Source: Nageia nagi (taxonomy: Eukaryota > Pinophyta). From it: 64,000 nt of DNA. Location: NCBI GenBank assembly GCA_050084985.1, contig JBITNC010000001.1, forward strand, positions 19,282,001 through 19,346,000, given 5' to 3'. Shown one piece after another: positions 33,418 to 45,270 of this stretch. The stretch's first letter is position 1, and the number at the start of each line of letters is the position of its first letter. The notes beneath the pieces are model-generated. The model searched no databases, was not told the origin of the DNA, and saw only the letters and a list, made by a program, of their open reading frames with translations. The translations under genes and the position numbers were made by a program.

Positions 33418-34860
33418 TTGAGTAGTATCAACACTATAGAATCTTCATTCAAACTAGTACCATTCAACCTTCATACTAGGACTGCTTCTCCTAAAATGAC
33501 TAATCCTTCTTTAAATATCTATCCTACATGGGATAATGGGGTACCTTTTGCTCTAGCTTCATTACATGATATCCTAGGAAATGTTTTTAAAAATCTACCT
33601 AAGTTTGATAGTACCACAGAGAAAATAGTCTATGAACACTGTGTGGATGTAGCTAGTTTGACTAAGTTCCATAATATTCAACATGAATATGTCATGGTAA
33701 GATTGCTAGAACAATCATTCAAGGGCAAGGTCCTTGATTGGTATATAAGTCTTACTAGTGGATCTATAACTTCCTAGGCTCAGTTGGCAAAGCCCTTCAT
33801 CCTAGAATTTAATGAAGCAGGAGACCCTTTCTCCTTAGTAACTCAAATCACTTCTATCAAAAGATATGAATAGGAGAATATTATAGAATTTAATATTAGA
33901 TTTCAAAAATCTTAAAAAAGAGTTTCAATATTGATTAGTCTCCAACAATATCAAGCTTTGATGTATTATTTAAAAGAATTTCCCCTAAGTCTCTCTTTGC
34001 AAATTCAAAATTCTAGGGTAACCACTTTTTCAGAAGTCTATAGACAAGCAATGTTTGTTGAAGCTTATCTCATTTTAGTAGGAAAACTACCCAACTACAT
34101 GCTAATGCCATACTTTCCAATGTTACCATAAAAATAGGCAATAAGACCCTTAGCAATTTGTATGGCCTCACCTTTGGCTATAATCGTACACAAGTACAAT
34201 AATTTCCATTATCCTTACCTACCCCAAGAGCACCTATGGCTTTACTAGTCCCAAATCAGTTTAGAGTAAATCAATTAGCTCCTTACAAAATGAGATATAA
34301 TAATTAAAAGCTTTGTGTAGGAACATGTCAAACCAAATTACCCTCTTGAGTAGACAAAATAATACCAGAAGATTCCCATAACCACTTGTAGAAAAAGCTC
34401 AAAATCATCATGTGCTAGTAGAGAATATAGATCAAGCTTCTTCTTTAAAATAGATGGTAGGCTTATGTTTAGCTTACAATGATGCTCATGAACAAAATTC
34501 TTGCCCTATATATCAATATCAAAAGTATTTGTCAAAAATCGAATAAATTTCTCCACTTGGTGTAGCTATGATATAAGTCAAAATGTAAATTTGATAAATT
34601 TTGCTCCAATCAATGTAGGTGTTTTTACCATAGAAAAAAGGTCTACAAAGAGGCATCATGTATAAATATCCTAAATAAAAGAGCTAAACCTCCAAAAATT
34701 CATGATTTAGTGGCCTTTAAGAAGCCCAATATAGCTCCTAGTTTTGCAAACAAGATTCCCCCAAAAGAAGCTGCATCTCATAAATTTGCAGTTCTAGAAG
34801 CTAAATAGATGCATAAAGTTGATGAAGTTAGTGATTATATGATCTAAAAGTTAAGTTTTC
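33418..34860 (+). pseudogene. T2 gag
   Basis: Frame 33418-33777 reads LPKFDSTTEKIVYEHC, VRLLEQSFKGKVLDWYISL. After a stop it continues with QLAKPFILEFNEAGDP, then NIIEFNIRFQKS and YLKEFPLSLSLQIQNS (33931-34131). This is the retrotransposon gag core (a W-Y-x-x-L, F-x-x-x-F-x, Y-x-x-x-F pattern). Downstream, around 34590-34870, is a charged region that may include the nucleocapsid part; I see no clean zinc knuckle. At least five stops interrupt it. Confidence 0.8.
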
Positions 34861-35061
34861 CCTCACTCACCAAGAATCATAGGAGGGATCACACTTATCA
34901 ATTTTAATAGAGGTTCGCTAACAAATATAATAAGCCTCCAATTGCTCATGATTTCAATATTGTAGAAGAATTAAAGAGAACCCCTTCAAATATATCTTTA
35001 TTTGATGTCTTAAAAATCCTTGGGAAAATTGATTTATTGAGAATATACCTTATAGCATTAA

Positions 35062-35600
35062 ATGAAGGAATGGATAGTGTTGAACTTGTTTAAGACATCT
35101 AAAAATCTAGGAATGGGAAAAAATAAACCACCAGCTTTTTATATGACCTTAGAGGTCGATGGGTATGTGCTACATAACTATTTAGTCAATTCTAGATTAG
35201 CCACTACTATCATGCCTAAAGTAGTATGTGAATTAATGGGGCTACCTCTTACTAGAATATCCATGAGTATTGCAGCTACACTTCACCCTAGTTAAGATTG
35301 TTGGGGTTATCAAAGATATAGTTCTAAAGATACATAAGTGTCCTTCTATGATCATCACTCAGGAGATTGTAGCAGTTGAACTTCCTCCTCTATTTAGGTT
35401 ATGTCTATGTAGGGAGTTTATAGCAAAAATAGGAGGTTATTAGCAATGGATTACACTCATTATTTAATTCTTTATGGAGAGAAGAGAGTGAGGTTGGATA
35501 ATGAAAAAAATTTTGATGTTCATGTTGAAAAGAAAGATGATGTTAATGAAATTCTAAGTGAGTTGGAAGAGAGTGATTAGTTATTGGAGTAATTTCAAAT
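35062..35600 (+). pseudogene. T2 protease
   Basis: Frame 35062-35295 reads PPAFYMTLEVDGYVLHNYLV, NSRLATTIMPKVVCELMGL. In gypsy proteases the catalytic motif before ATTIMPK is D-S/T-G-A. Here it is N-S-R-L, so the aspartate and the glycine are lost. The following flap region continues in other frames to about 35580. Confidence 0.75.
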
Positions 35601-35699
35601 TTAATATATTATGTATATGAATATTCTTAGAACCATTTATGACATGGAATTTGGAAATTATTATTTAATAGAACTAGAGCATTTCATTTTGAAGCTCAC

Positions 35700-36130
35700 T
35701 AGTGAAGATTTCAGAAAAGGTGAGTTCTGGAAAATGTTCTTTGATGGAGCTACATCTAAAAATGGGTCAAGTACTAGGATTGTCCCACTTGATACAATAG
35801 GAAAATTTCATAATTTTTCATACAAGCTCACATGGATGTGCACCAATAGTGTAGTTGAGTATGAAGCCCTTTGCCTTGGTCTAGAGCAAGCTATTAAAAT
35901 GCAAATTTGGTGTTTGAAAATTAAAGGAGTCTTAGAGTTAATTGTAAACCAAGTCACAAGCAAGTGTTTTGCTAAACATCATTATTTAAATCCTTATAGC
36001 TAAACATCATTATTTAAATCCTTATAGAAATAAAGTGTGGTACCTATTTGAAAATTTTGAAGCTCTGCATATACAGTCCATTTCAAGGAGGTTGAATCAA
36101 GAGGTGGATGCATGGCCCAAATGGGAGCTA
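35700..36130 (+). pseudogene. T2 archaeal-type RNase H, placed before RT
   Basis: Frame 35611-36003 has WKMFFDGATSKNGSSTRIV, FSYKLTWMCTNSVVEYEAL and LKIKGVLELIVNQV. After a short repeat (CTAAACATCATTATTTAAAT, twice, 35976-36030) it continues with RNKVWYLFENFEAL and SISRRLNQEVDAWPKW. This is the second (aRNH) domain of Tat elements. The first Asp (FFDGA), Glu (VEYEAL) and last Asp (EVDAW) are present. The middle Asp, expected in KGDSELI, is Val. Tat elements usually carry this domain between RNase H and integrase; here it lies upstream of RT. Confidence 0.75.
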
Positions 36131-37440
36131 GTTTTGATCCCACTAATGATTGGTTCCAAAAAAATGGGGTTCAACTTATTTTTAGACCTTCCATTCTAGA
36201 TAATGATTCTTTTTGGCAAGTATTCAGAGATGAGGCTCAAATAAATCAATTTTTGCTACAAAAATTTGTGTGTCATGCGGTAGGAGAAGAAGATGCTGAT
36301 ATCTTCTAGGAATAAGATATAATCCAATTGAATAACAATATAATTCCTAAAGATGTAATTCCACTTAAAGGGTTATTTGATAGAAATGATCAGGTAAAAG
36401 GAAAGGGTATAATTATAAACCCTAATAGTTATAAGGAGTATAACATTCTTCTTAGAAGATCTTTAAAAATTGGCATATGCAACAACCTTGATCAAATCAA
36501 AGAGATGATTTAGTTATGTAGAGTTTATGATGATATAATTGCTTGGTATTATGATGATCTAAAGGTTTTTGATAAATCTATAATTCAACATATGATAGAT
36601 TTGATTGAAGATGCTAAGTCGATCAGATAGAAGCAAAGGCCAGTGAACCCCAAAATTAAAGTAGCAATGAAATAAGAAGTTCTAAAACTGTATAAAGCTT
36701 GTATCATATATCTTATTAAACATTCTACATGGGTGGCAAATTTAGTCCCACTTAGAAAGAAAAATGGGGAGATTCAATTGTGTGTGGGCTTTAGGGGTTT
36801 AAATAGAGTCTCATTGAAAGATCATTATCCTCTACCACCTATGGAACAAATATTAAATACTATGGCTGGAGTAGAAAGATTCTCATTACTAGATGGTTTT
36901 TTAGGGTATAATCAAGTTTAGGTAAATCATGAAGATCAATTCAAAATAGCTTTTACAACTAAATGGGGAATGTTTACTTTCAAAATAATACCTTTTGGAT
37001 TATCAAATGAAAGAGAAACATTCTAAATAGCTATGGATTATGCTTTTGGAGAATTGGTAAATAAAAGTATGCTAGTATACTTGGATGACATCACTATTTT
37101 TTCTCATGACAAGAGATCCCATGTATGGCATCTAGAGTAGGCTTTTATCAAATACAAAAGGTATGGAATTTTCTTAAATCCAAAGAAGTCTATTTTTGTA
37201 GTAGATGAGGGAAAGCTTCTTGGACATGTTATTTCAAAAGAAGGTTGGGCTATTGATTCGAATAGGGTGGAGGCAATAAACAAATTATCTCTTCCTTCAA
37301 ATAAAAAGGCTTTATAATCTTTTCTAGGATAGATTAACTTTGTAAGAAGATTCATTCAAGATTTTTCAAGCATTGTTAAGCCTATTACTCTCATGTTAAA
37401 AAAATGTTGTGTTTGAATGGACTAAATAATGGAAAGAAGC
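36131..37440 (+). pseudogene. T2 reverse transcriptase
   Basis: A linker (PSILDNDSFWQVFRDEAQIN) leads to DDIIAWYYDDLKVFDKSI and KQRPVNPKIK. The palm follows: STWVANLVPLRKKNGEIQL, FRGLNRVSLKDHYPLPPME, FSLLDGFLGYNQV (36733-36921), FGLSNERETF, and the catalytic MLVYLDDITIFS (about 37068-37105). The thumb follows with GKLLGHVISKEG. The YLDD box is intact. Stops lie at 36511, 36628, 36675, 36919, 37024, 37138 and later. The order and motifs are those of Ty3/gypsy RT. Confidence 0.85.
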
Positions 37441-37910
37441 ATTTCAAAGAATCAAGTTGACAATAACTAGGATGCCTATCTTAAGGAACCTAGATTTCAA
37501 CAAAGAATTCATTTTGTATGCATATGGCTCTAATTCAAGCATTACAGCTATCCTAACATAGAAATTTGAAAAGAATGAAGAATGTTCTATTACTTTTTTT
37601 CAATAAAACTATGAATAAATGTGAGAAGAAGTACACTTTTGTGGAAAAATAGGTCTAGCAATACTAAAGTCTTTGGAAAAGTTGAAACATTATATAGCTC
37701 AAAGCAAAGTCCTAGTCTTAACTATACATTTAGATGTTAGATCTTATATAATTCAAGGAGAAATTAGGGAAGGGAGACTCGGATGGATTTCTAAAATTTT
37801 AAAATATGATGTGGATATTATACCTACTAAACTCATAAGAGGAAAGGCCCTTTGTGAGCAATTAGCTAGAGATGGTGTAGAAGAAAAAGACAGTATATTT
37901 CACTAAACAA
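37441..37910 (+). pseudogene. T2 RNase H (RT-linked)
   Basis: Reads DFNKEFILYAYGSNSSITAIL, then ITFF and MNKCEKKYTF in a shifted frame. KSLEKLKHYIAQSKVLVL, GRLGWISKILKYDVDIIPTK and GKALCEQLA follow (frame 37673-37906). This is the normal RNase H after gypsy RT. The first Asp, usually in L-Y-x-D-A-S, is Gly/Ser here. No second aRNH follows before integrase. Confidence 0.75.
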
Positions 37911-38039
37911 GCAATTCTAGATGAGGAACTAGGTATGAAGAAAAATGACTAGATGGGATAATTAAATAAGTATTTTTAATTTGGTAAACTCCCCATGCAT
38001 TTGAACATATCATAAAGAATAAGATTTAAAATTCATACC

Positions 38040-39230
38040 TAAAATTACACAAAAATTAACCAAGTGCTTTATAGAAGAAATCATGATGAAGTTTTGCTAA
38101 GGTGTGTACCTTCATCCAAGATAATGAAACTGATTGAAGAATTTAATTCTAGGGTATCTAAGGTCATTATTTTGGTTATACAATGATGGGTAAAATAATT
38201 CAAGCAAGTTATTACTGGCCCACTATATTCAAAGATGCTTTTACAAAGGCTCAAAGTTATGAGAAATGCCAGAGGTTTGTAGGTAGAAAGAGAAAGGTAG
38301 CTTTACCATTAGAACCAATTCAAGTGGAAGAACCTTTTCAATAGTAGGGATTAGAATTTATTGGAATTATTAATTCAAATTATTCAACTAGGCATAATTC
38401 ATTCTTACTACCATAGATTATTTCACTAGATGGGTAGAAGCAGAAGCCATGAAAGAGGAAAATCAGAGAACTATTCTAAAATTCATTAAAAAGCTAATCA
38501 CCAAGTATGGAATTCTTAAACAATCATCTTTGATAATGGTTTGGCATTTGTAGGAGTAGATATTACTAATTTTCCTATGAGATATGGGATCTACTAGAAG
38601 ACTTCCTCAAACTACTATCCATAGGGTAATGGGTTGGCTGAATCAATAAATAAGAATTTGTTAAGAATTCTTAAGATAACTATAGAGGATAATTCCTAAA
38701 CTTGACATGAGAATCTGAATTGGGCATTATGGGTAGATAGGATCACTATAAAGTCAGCTATCAAGACCAATCCATATGCATTGGTATATGGGAAAAGGGC
38801 TTTGCTACCAAGTCATATAGAGCTCCCTACTTTAACGATACTTCAAGAATATGGTGAAGGATTTGAACTACTTCAAGTATAGATGAATGAATTGTTGCAT
38901 CTAAAAGAATCTTGAAATAAGTAATATCAAGATTTATAAAAGAGAAATGAAATTGTAAAGAGGTGGTTTGATACCCAAAAGGCTTCTTTGGACACCTTCA
39001 AAGAAGGAGATCTTGTTTTAAAATGGGATAAAGATAGAGCCAAACTTGAAAAGCATAAGAAGTTTGAGCCTTTATGGTGAGGACCATACATCATAGCCAA
39101 GTGTGTTGAGATAAATGCTTTTGAAATAGCCAAATTAAATGGGTGGAAGCTACTGATTTCAGTAAATGGGTAGCATTTGAAACATTACAAGCCTGCATGG
39201 GTGAGAGAATGCTTTTAGAGGAAAATATAG
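38040..39230 (+). pseudogene. T2 integrase
   Basis: Zinc domain: GHYFGYTMMGKIIQASYYWP and AQSYEKCQRF near 38160-38285, with one Cys changed to Tyr. Core: WGLEFIGIIN near 38345, then TRWVEAEAMKEENQRTIL, IFDNGLAFVG and SNYYP-GNGLAES near 38600-38645, in different frames. C-terminal: WFDTQKASLD-like segments and EFEPLWWGPYI-like residues near 39060-39100, ending at about 39230. The catalytic Asp, Asp and Glu are all recognisable, but many frame changes make it inactive. Confidence 0.75.
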
Positions 39231-39589
39231 TACATTTGTAAATATTGTAAATATGATGTGTTTTGCATTTAATTTCAAGCAAGAGTACATTTTTCATTTA
39301 GTGGAAATATTAATGACTTGATGTATTTTTAGCACTATTGGAATTCAAGTTCCCAAGGAAAGCTTGGAAACATCAAATCAATTATTAATACAAATGACAT
39401 GGTATTTATCTCACATGATTGAAAAAATAAATGTGATACATAGGAATTTAGGAATAAAAGAAGCAAAGGTAGTGCATTTTGAAACATACAAACTCTAGAG
39501 CTTTTAAAGAGTAGCAATTGCCTGAGTTTTCAATTTTCAATAGGGCCAAGAAACACAAAGCACTATTCAAAATTGTTAAAATAAAAAGG

Positions 39590-42500
39590 GGTATACTTTG
39601 AAGTGTAGTGCAATCTAGAAAGAATGTGGTGCCAACTTCAGGAAAGGTTGTAAAGAAGATTGTTGATTCAATGGAGTTGCTATGGGATATAGAGATAACA
39701 ACCCAAAATAAGAATCCAAAGGGCACTATATAAGGTAAGTGTCCTATTTTTGGATTTAATCATGTTGCTCACTCACTATTGGGGTCAAGTCTTATGTAGT
39801 TTATTCCTCATAGATATTTCCCAATCCCAGAGTTAATAGAGTTAATCAAAGGGGCATTTGATCCTACAATGAGGGTTGTAAGAAACTTGCAAGGGAAGGT
39901 GGTTCTTAGCCTAGACCCCATGTCTATAGAGAGCACTTTTAATCTACCTACCCCACTTTCTCCCCCTATGTTAATAAATTAGGACATAAGACCAAGCTCG
40001 AATATGAAGATGAACATCCTATCTTGGCTCAATAGGAATGTGGATGGTGCTGTGAATTTCTTAGAGGTCCCTAATTTTGAAGTGTTGTTATCTAGTTTCA
40101 CCATGCACCTACAATTATTGTTGTCTATGTTGTTAGTAGCAATAGGGGAGAAGTTGGATAAGTATATCTCATCAACAAAGCTTGCCATAGCCCACCAAAT
40201 ATCTCACCTAAATACTCCCACCATTTATGATTAGGTTGTCACTATTTTAGATAGGATTTCAAAACAATTAGAAGAAATTGATCAAATATCTCACTTTGCA
40301 TATGCATCTTATATTGTTTGGCTGGTAATTCATCAAAATTTGTGATTCTTAAAAATATTAACCTTAGTTAAAAATGAGATAAATGGGTCTCTCAAGTCTA
40401 TGGATAAATGGAATAAAGAAGTAAGTTAATTGATTGATTACTATAGCTTGTGGAAAACTTTTTAGTTTCATCCATGAGTCTATTTGCTCTGGAAATTCCA
40501 AGACTATCAAATGCATCAAAATTATATCTTCAGTTGCCTTTAGGTGATACTAGAGATTAGTTCTTCATAGAGGAAGGGACATTCATTAGAATTTATAGTT
40601 TTTTTGGGGATCCTTTCTTATTACCTATACATGTCATTGATTGGGTATTTAGTATGGAGTATGGTGGGAAAATAGATTATGTAGATGCAAAATATGGAGT
40701 TATAGCAAAGAAGATACTAATCTATTCTCTACCTCATAAGGTGCATTACTTGGTACTCCAAAGTATAGGAGGAGGTGACTAACCAAAGGATAATATGCTT
40801 AGGTTGAAGATAAAAAGGATTAATCAATATCAGCTATATGATTCAAAAGATGTGTTTGGCAAAAAATTGAAAAATTAGCCCAGCCCTCCCAACTTCAAAG
40901 CAAAAGCCAAACCAAAGCTAGATAAGTTGAGAAAGTTAGAAGAAAAAGGTAAACCAATGCCCATGTATTTGATTACTAAATATTTGTTATCAAAATGGAT
41001 GATTTTCTATGGGAAAAAGGAAATTTTTAATCCAAATACTAATTCAATTTCTAAAAAATCTTTGGCTGCATTGAGAGGGCTTAAGTGGAGCGAGGAGAAA
41101 ATTGTTGCATTTAATCAATATAGAATTGAATCTAGGGATAAATTCATCCCCCTTGACTCTAACCTTGATGATTTGTTTGAGGATATGTGGAGAATGGAAC
41201 ACCCTTCAAATATCCTTATTAAAGAGTATTCCAAAAGTGATGATGAAGAAGAAGAACAAGATTAGTCAAAAAATCAAGGAATTAGCTAAGAGGAACAAGC
41301 TAAAGAAGAGGTTAGAGAAGCTACCTTGGAAGCTATACAAGGGACATAAAAAAAGTGAGAGGTGTATATTTCAAAGATAAAAGCTTAGAATACCTCCCTT
41401 TCACCTAAGAATAAGAAGACCCCTACTCTAATAGGTATGCTTTTTATTTCTCCTCTTTCTACTTCTTCTTCTAATACTTCCTCATCAAACCCTATCATAC
41501 CAACTTCCATTCAAGTTATCTCACCCATTTTCACTCAAGCACCCCTTTCTATAGTTGTGATAACTTCTTTGACACCTACCACTCAACTAATTCCAATATT
41601 ACTACCACCTTTCCAATGGCATAATCCTACCCCCTTCACATCAATTTCTCCTATTGCTTCTCTCACTGACATCATCACCATACCATCATTTCCCTCACCA
41701 TCATCACCACCACTAATCCTAGTATTTTCCATAGTGAATATCATCAAAAGCAATGGTCAAAGCCTTAGCCAAGCTAGTCCTACAAGACTAATAAAATAAG
41801 TTATGACCTCCTCTTCCTAGGATTTGAGTGTCAGTTCTCCCTTCATTACTATATCCAAGTAGTAGGTGTTCATTGATGGAATTATGGAGCAGTACCAACA
41901 AATGAAGAGTAACCAAGGAGAATGGATGCAAAATCAATTGAAGAAAATTTTTGGCATCGAATGATCCAATAAGGCTCTATACTTCTATGGATGTAAAGAA
42001 TAAAGTGCTAGAAATGGCTATAGCCCAAGATCCCCAAGATTGGCAGAGTGACTTAACCTCCATGAACACTTGAGTGAATATAGATATGAGAATCATTCCT
42101 TAGAGTGATAAGATTGAGTTGCTATAAAATATAGTGGACCTAAATATATCAGAGTTAATCAAGTTGGTGGTCAAGTATAATAAGCTTCAAAAGGCTCATG
42201 AAGCAATGAAGAAGTAGTTGGATGCTCAAAATGTCAAGTTGAAAGTTGCTGATAATAATATAGCTATTTTAAGGGAAAGTTTAGCTATCACTCATAATAT
42301 TGATAGCATGATCCAAAATGATTCCATTATTGATAAAAAGGATGTAGAAATAGCCACAAAAGTAGTAGAAATTACATCAAGAGACTCAATCCTTGGCAAT
42401 CTGAATGCCAACATAGCTCAATTGCAACAAAGTATGAACAAGTACAAAATATATAATAGTTTCTTATTAATTGTAAAGGAGAAATTTTGGGAACAAAGAT

Positions 42501-42940
42501 CCCAAGAATTTAAGGACTTGATTCATCTCAAGGATCATGTTGAAGTGCATTTGTTGGAATTGAATAAGCTTGAAGTAGATGTTGGTAGGAGTGAGAATAT
42601 TCTTTATCCTATATTAGAGGAAGCTAAGAAAGAAAATAAGAAATTAAATAAAAGTTTATAGGCCCTAAATATTAGAGAGTGAGTTGAACTTATGGTGGCA
42701 ATCAATTATCTGATGTAGGGAAAGTGGGTTTGTCAAGAGATCAAAAATAATGTGTTGAATCAATTGCAAGGAATGGAGACTTTGAAGTTAGAGTTGCAAA
42801 AATTAACTACATTGGGATTCCAAAATTATGGAAAATTGATGACTCAATAGTCCTAGAATTAGAATTTTTAGAAAATATTCAAAAATTAGAAAGAAAACTA
42901 ATGATGTGGAAGCATTGTTATCTACATTTGATGAGGAAAA
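39590..42940 (+). pseudogene. T2 extra coding region after integrase (unknown function)
   Basis: More than 3 kb with codon-like content continues on the plus strand after integrase. Frame 2, about 39590-40420: PEGKVV-like, VVLSLDPMSIESTFNLPTPL, EVLLSSFTMHLQLLLSMLL, AHQISHLNTPTIYD, TILDRISKQLEEIDQISHFA. Frame 1, 40486-41265, has three stops: RIYSFFGDPFLLPIHVIDW, KRINQYQLYDSKDVFGKKL, an acidic tail DDEEEEQD. Then 41437-41799 is rich in Ser, Thr, Pro and Ile, and 42218-42661 is a heptad-like Lys/Glu/Ile/Leu-rich coiled-coil candidate. I recognise no named domain. Tat elements often carry an extra ORF here, and this resembles those in position and general style. Confidence 0.6.
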
Positions 42941-43216
42941 TTTGTTAAAACTCTTTTATTATTGGGCAAAGGTTGGGTTTAGTTTATAGCAATTATTGTA
43001 GAAACATAGCCATGTGTCCTATGAATTTTTGAATACTGTAGCCTTAGCTCACTTAAGGTTAAAGGACTTATTTAGAATGCATGTAAATTGGGGAAAAGTT
43101 TAGCAATTCTTGAGTTCATAAAATTGAAGCTTGGTTCCTTTCCTTTTTCAAATTTTTGTGCTGGGTCCAAAATTTCTTGTATAAAAGGTGAAAGTTTTAG
43201 AAAGATAGCACTAAAA

Positions 43217-44567
43217 TGTATATGCATACATAGCACAACACTCTAGTGGCTTACCAACATGTATTGTTCTTATTTGTATAAAGAAATATGTTTTAGAAAA
43301 CTCCTCCTAACTATTCTATAAATTCTAGATAGTTTTGATGAGAAAATGCACTAAGTATACCAATCTCCAGATTTGGTGTCAGTAGAGTATAGGTGAGTAT
43401 TATTTTCATCTAAAACCAAACTTCAAAAGTAGTGATGTTAATAGGTAATGCTAAAATTTTTCATGATAACTAATTTATGTGTTTTGAGGCATGAAAGTGA
43501 GATAACATCAGCAAAGTAAAGTGAATCCCACTTTGGCCAAAAGAACAGATCTGAAGGAGGATGATGTCATGAGCAAAACTAAAATTCCTTGAGGTTACTT
43601 ACTGTACTTTACAAAGGTGTAAGAAGAAAGTGATATCAATAGAAAATAAAAGCCTTTAAGATCGAAGTGAAAAGATTTATGATGTCAAATGTAACAAAAG
43701 AAATCTTCACCTAAGCAAAATTTCACCAAAAGACTCTAGGACATGAGCCAAAAATCAAGAAGGTTCCAAAATAATCACTAGAAGTTAGAAAGACTTCAAA
43801 ATCATAATAATAAGTTAGATAATCTTCTACACATGTAATACAAGTTTAAATAACAATCAAGAAACATGCTCATCACAATTTAGAGGTGGTTACAATTGTA
43901 AGTCTTTTAGTTTTTAGAAATAAAATGCCATGTGGTAGAGGTTGTTAGCTATTTATTAAAAGAAGGCCAAAATCTTTGGGCCATTTTGTAACTATTTTGT
44001 TTCATTCATTCTATAATTTCTCTAGCATATAGTTGAAGACAAAGCAAAAGGATAAAAATCCTTAGTATTTCCCCTTGTATTTGTTTTTGAAGACCTTTTT
44101 TCTATCAGTAATACAATGCCATATTGACCTTTCTTATCCAGCACTTGTCATTGTTATTCTTAATCTAGTTATATTGTGGTAAGTAATGGATATTTCCTAA
44201 ATGATAATCATGAGTTATTGGTATAAATATGTTTGATTATATGGTATATTTAAGCTAAATAATAATTTAGAGAGTGAAAACTTGCATTGTGGTTGCTACA
44301 CTAGATTCTTGCCAAGGTTTCACATTCTATGGAAGTCTACACTGAACTAGTGACTTGCCCTTGCTTTTTTTCTTGCTCCCTATCCTTCTTGCTTTATTTC
44401 TTGCACTATAACTTCTTTTGTTTCTTTCTTGTTATTTTTCTTTTAATCTATTTCCAATAGATAAGAAACTAACCTTCTTCGAAGATCAAGTTACTACATT
44501 AGCCTATTCATGATATACATTGGTTAAATTATCCAAAGGCATATACATTACACAATTTCCATCAACA
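43217..44567 (+). repeat. T2 3' LTR
   Basis: Direct repeat of 31820-33171. A purine-rich stretch (AAAAGGTGAAAG, about 43184-43195) lies just upstream as a candidate PPT. Confidence 0.9.
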
Positions 44568-44572
44568 ATTAG

Positions 44573-45270
44573 TCCTTTATGATACCCTAAAAGAATAAAA
44601 AAGGAGTCTATTGAGATCAAACAAGAGCATCTATCTAAGTGTGTTTGATGTTTTTCCTCTTGAACAAATTATATGAATTGAATTATTTGAAAATGAATTT
44701 TTATGCAATGATTTTCTCTTGCTATGAAAATGATGAATTATTGAATTAGAACTTTATGTGTTACCTTTATTTTAAATTTTTTGAAATGTTGATAATATTG
44801 TTTAGTACAATAATAGATCTAAATAAATTTAATTTTTATCTTTATGAAATGATAGTACTAGCACCCTTAATATCATCAATTTACTTCATCCACTCTATTG
44901 TATCTTTATATTTTTTATTTTGATTTTTAATTTTTCTATCAAGTAATCTTTGTGAGGAACCTAGTTTTCAAAAATTACCTATCTAATTGTATCAACAAAA
45001 TAGTTTTCAAAAAAAAATATTTTTGGCAAGAATGAAGAGCTATAAATTGATTTTCATATTTATTCCTAGCGCCATGGCATCAATTAATTTTTTCAACAGC
45101 ATACTTCTAATTTTTTTCTTGTTCTTTTTTTCTTAACTAAGGATGGTATCAACCTATAGAAATACCTCAATAACTTCATCAATGTCATTTATTTTATGTA
45201 AATTAAATCTAAAACTAAAACTAAAAAATAAAAATATTGAAATCTTCTAAATCAAAGTACCTATTTAAGA
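44573..45270 (-). other. T1 region downstream of integrase (right of T2)
   Basis: On the minus strand this is between the integrase C-terminus and the T2 insertion. No recognised domain; AT-rich with short frames. Confidence 0.5.

Larger units (their letters stand above)
31820..44567 (+). mobile_element. T2: Tat-like Ty3/gypsy retrotransposon, plus strand, nested in T1
   Basis: LTRs 31820-33171 and 43217-44567 (about 1.35 kb) both start TGTATATGCATACATA and end CCATCAACA. The TSD attag occurs on both sides (31815-31819 and 44568-44572). Domain order on the plus strand: gag, protease, archaeal-type RNase H, RT, RNase H, integrase, then a long extra coding region. All domains are pseudogenic. 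Confidence 0.9.

Noticed and set aside
41437-41799. Ser/Thr/Pro-rich frame as a secreted or cell-wall protein
   Set aside because: It lies in line with other parts of the T2 post-integrase coding region and lacks a signal peptide; better explained as a linker of that protein.
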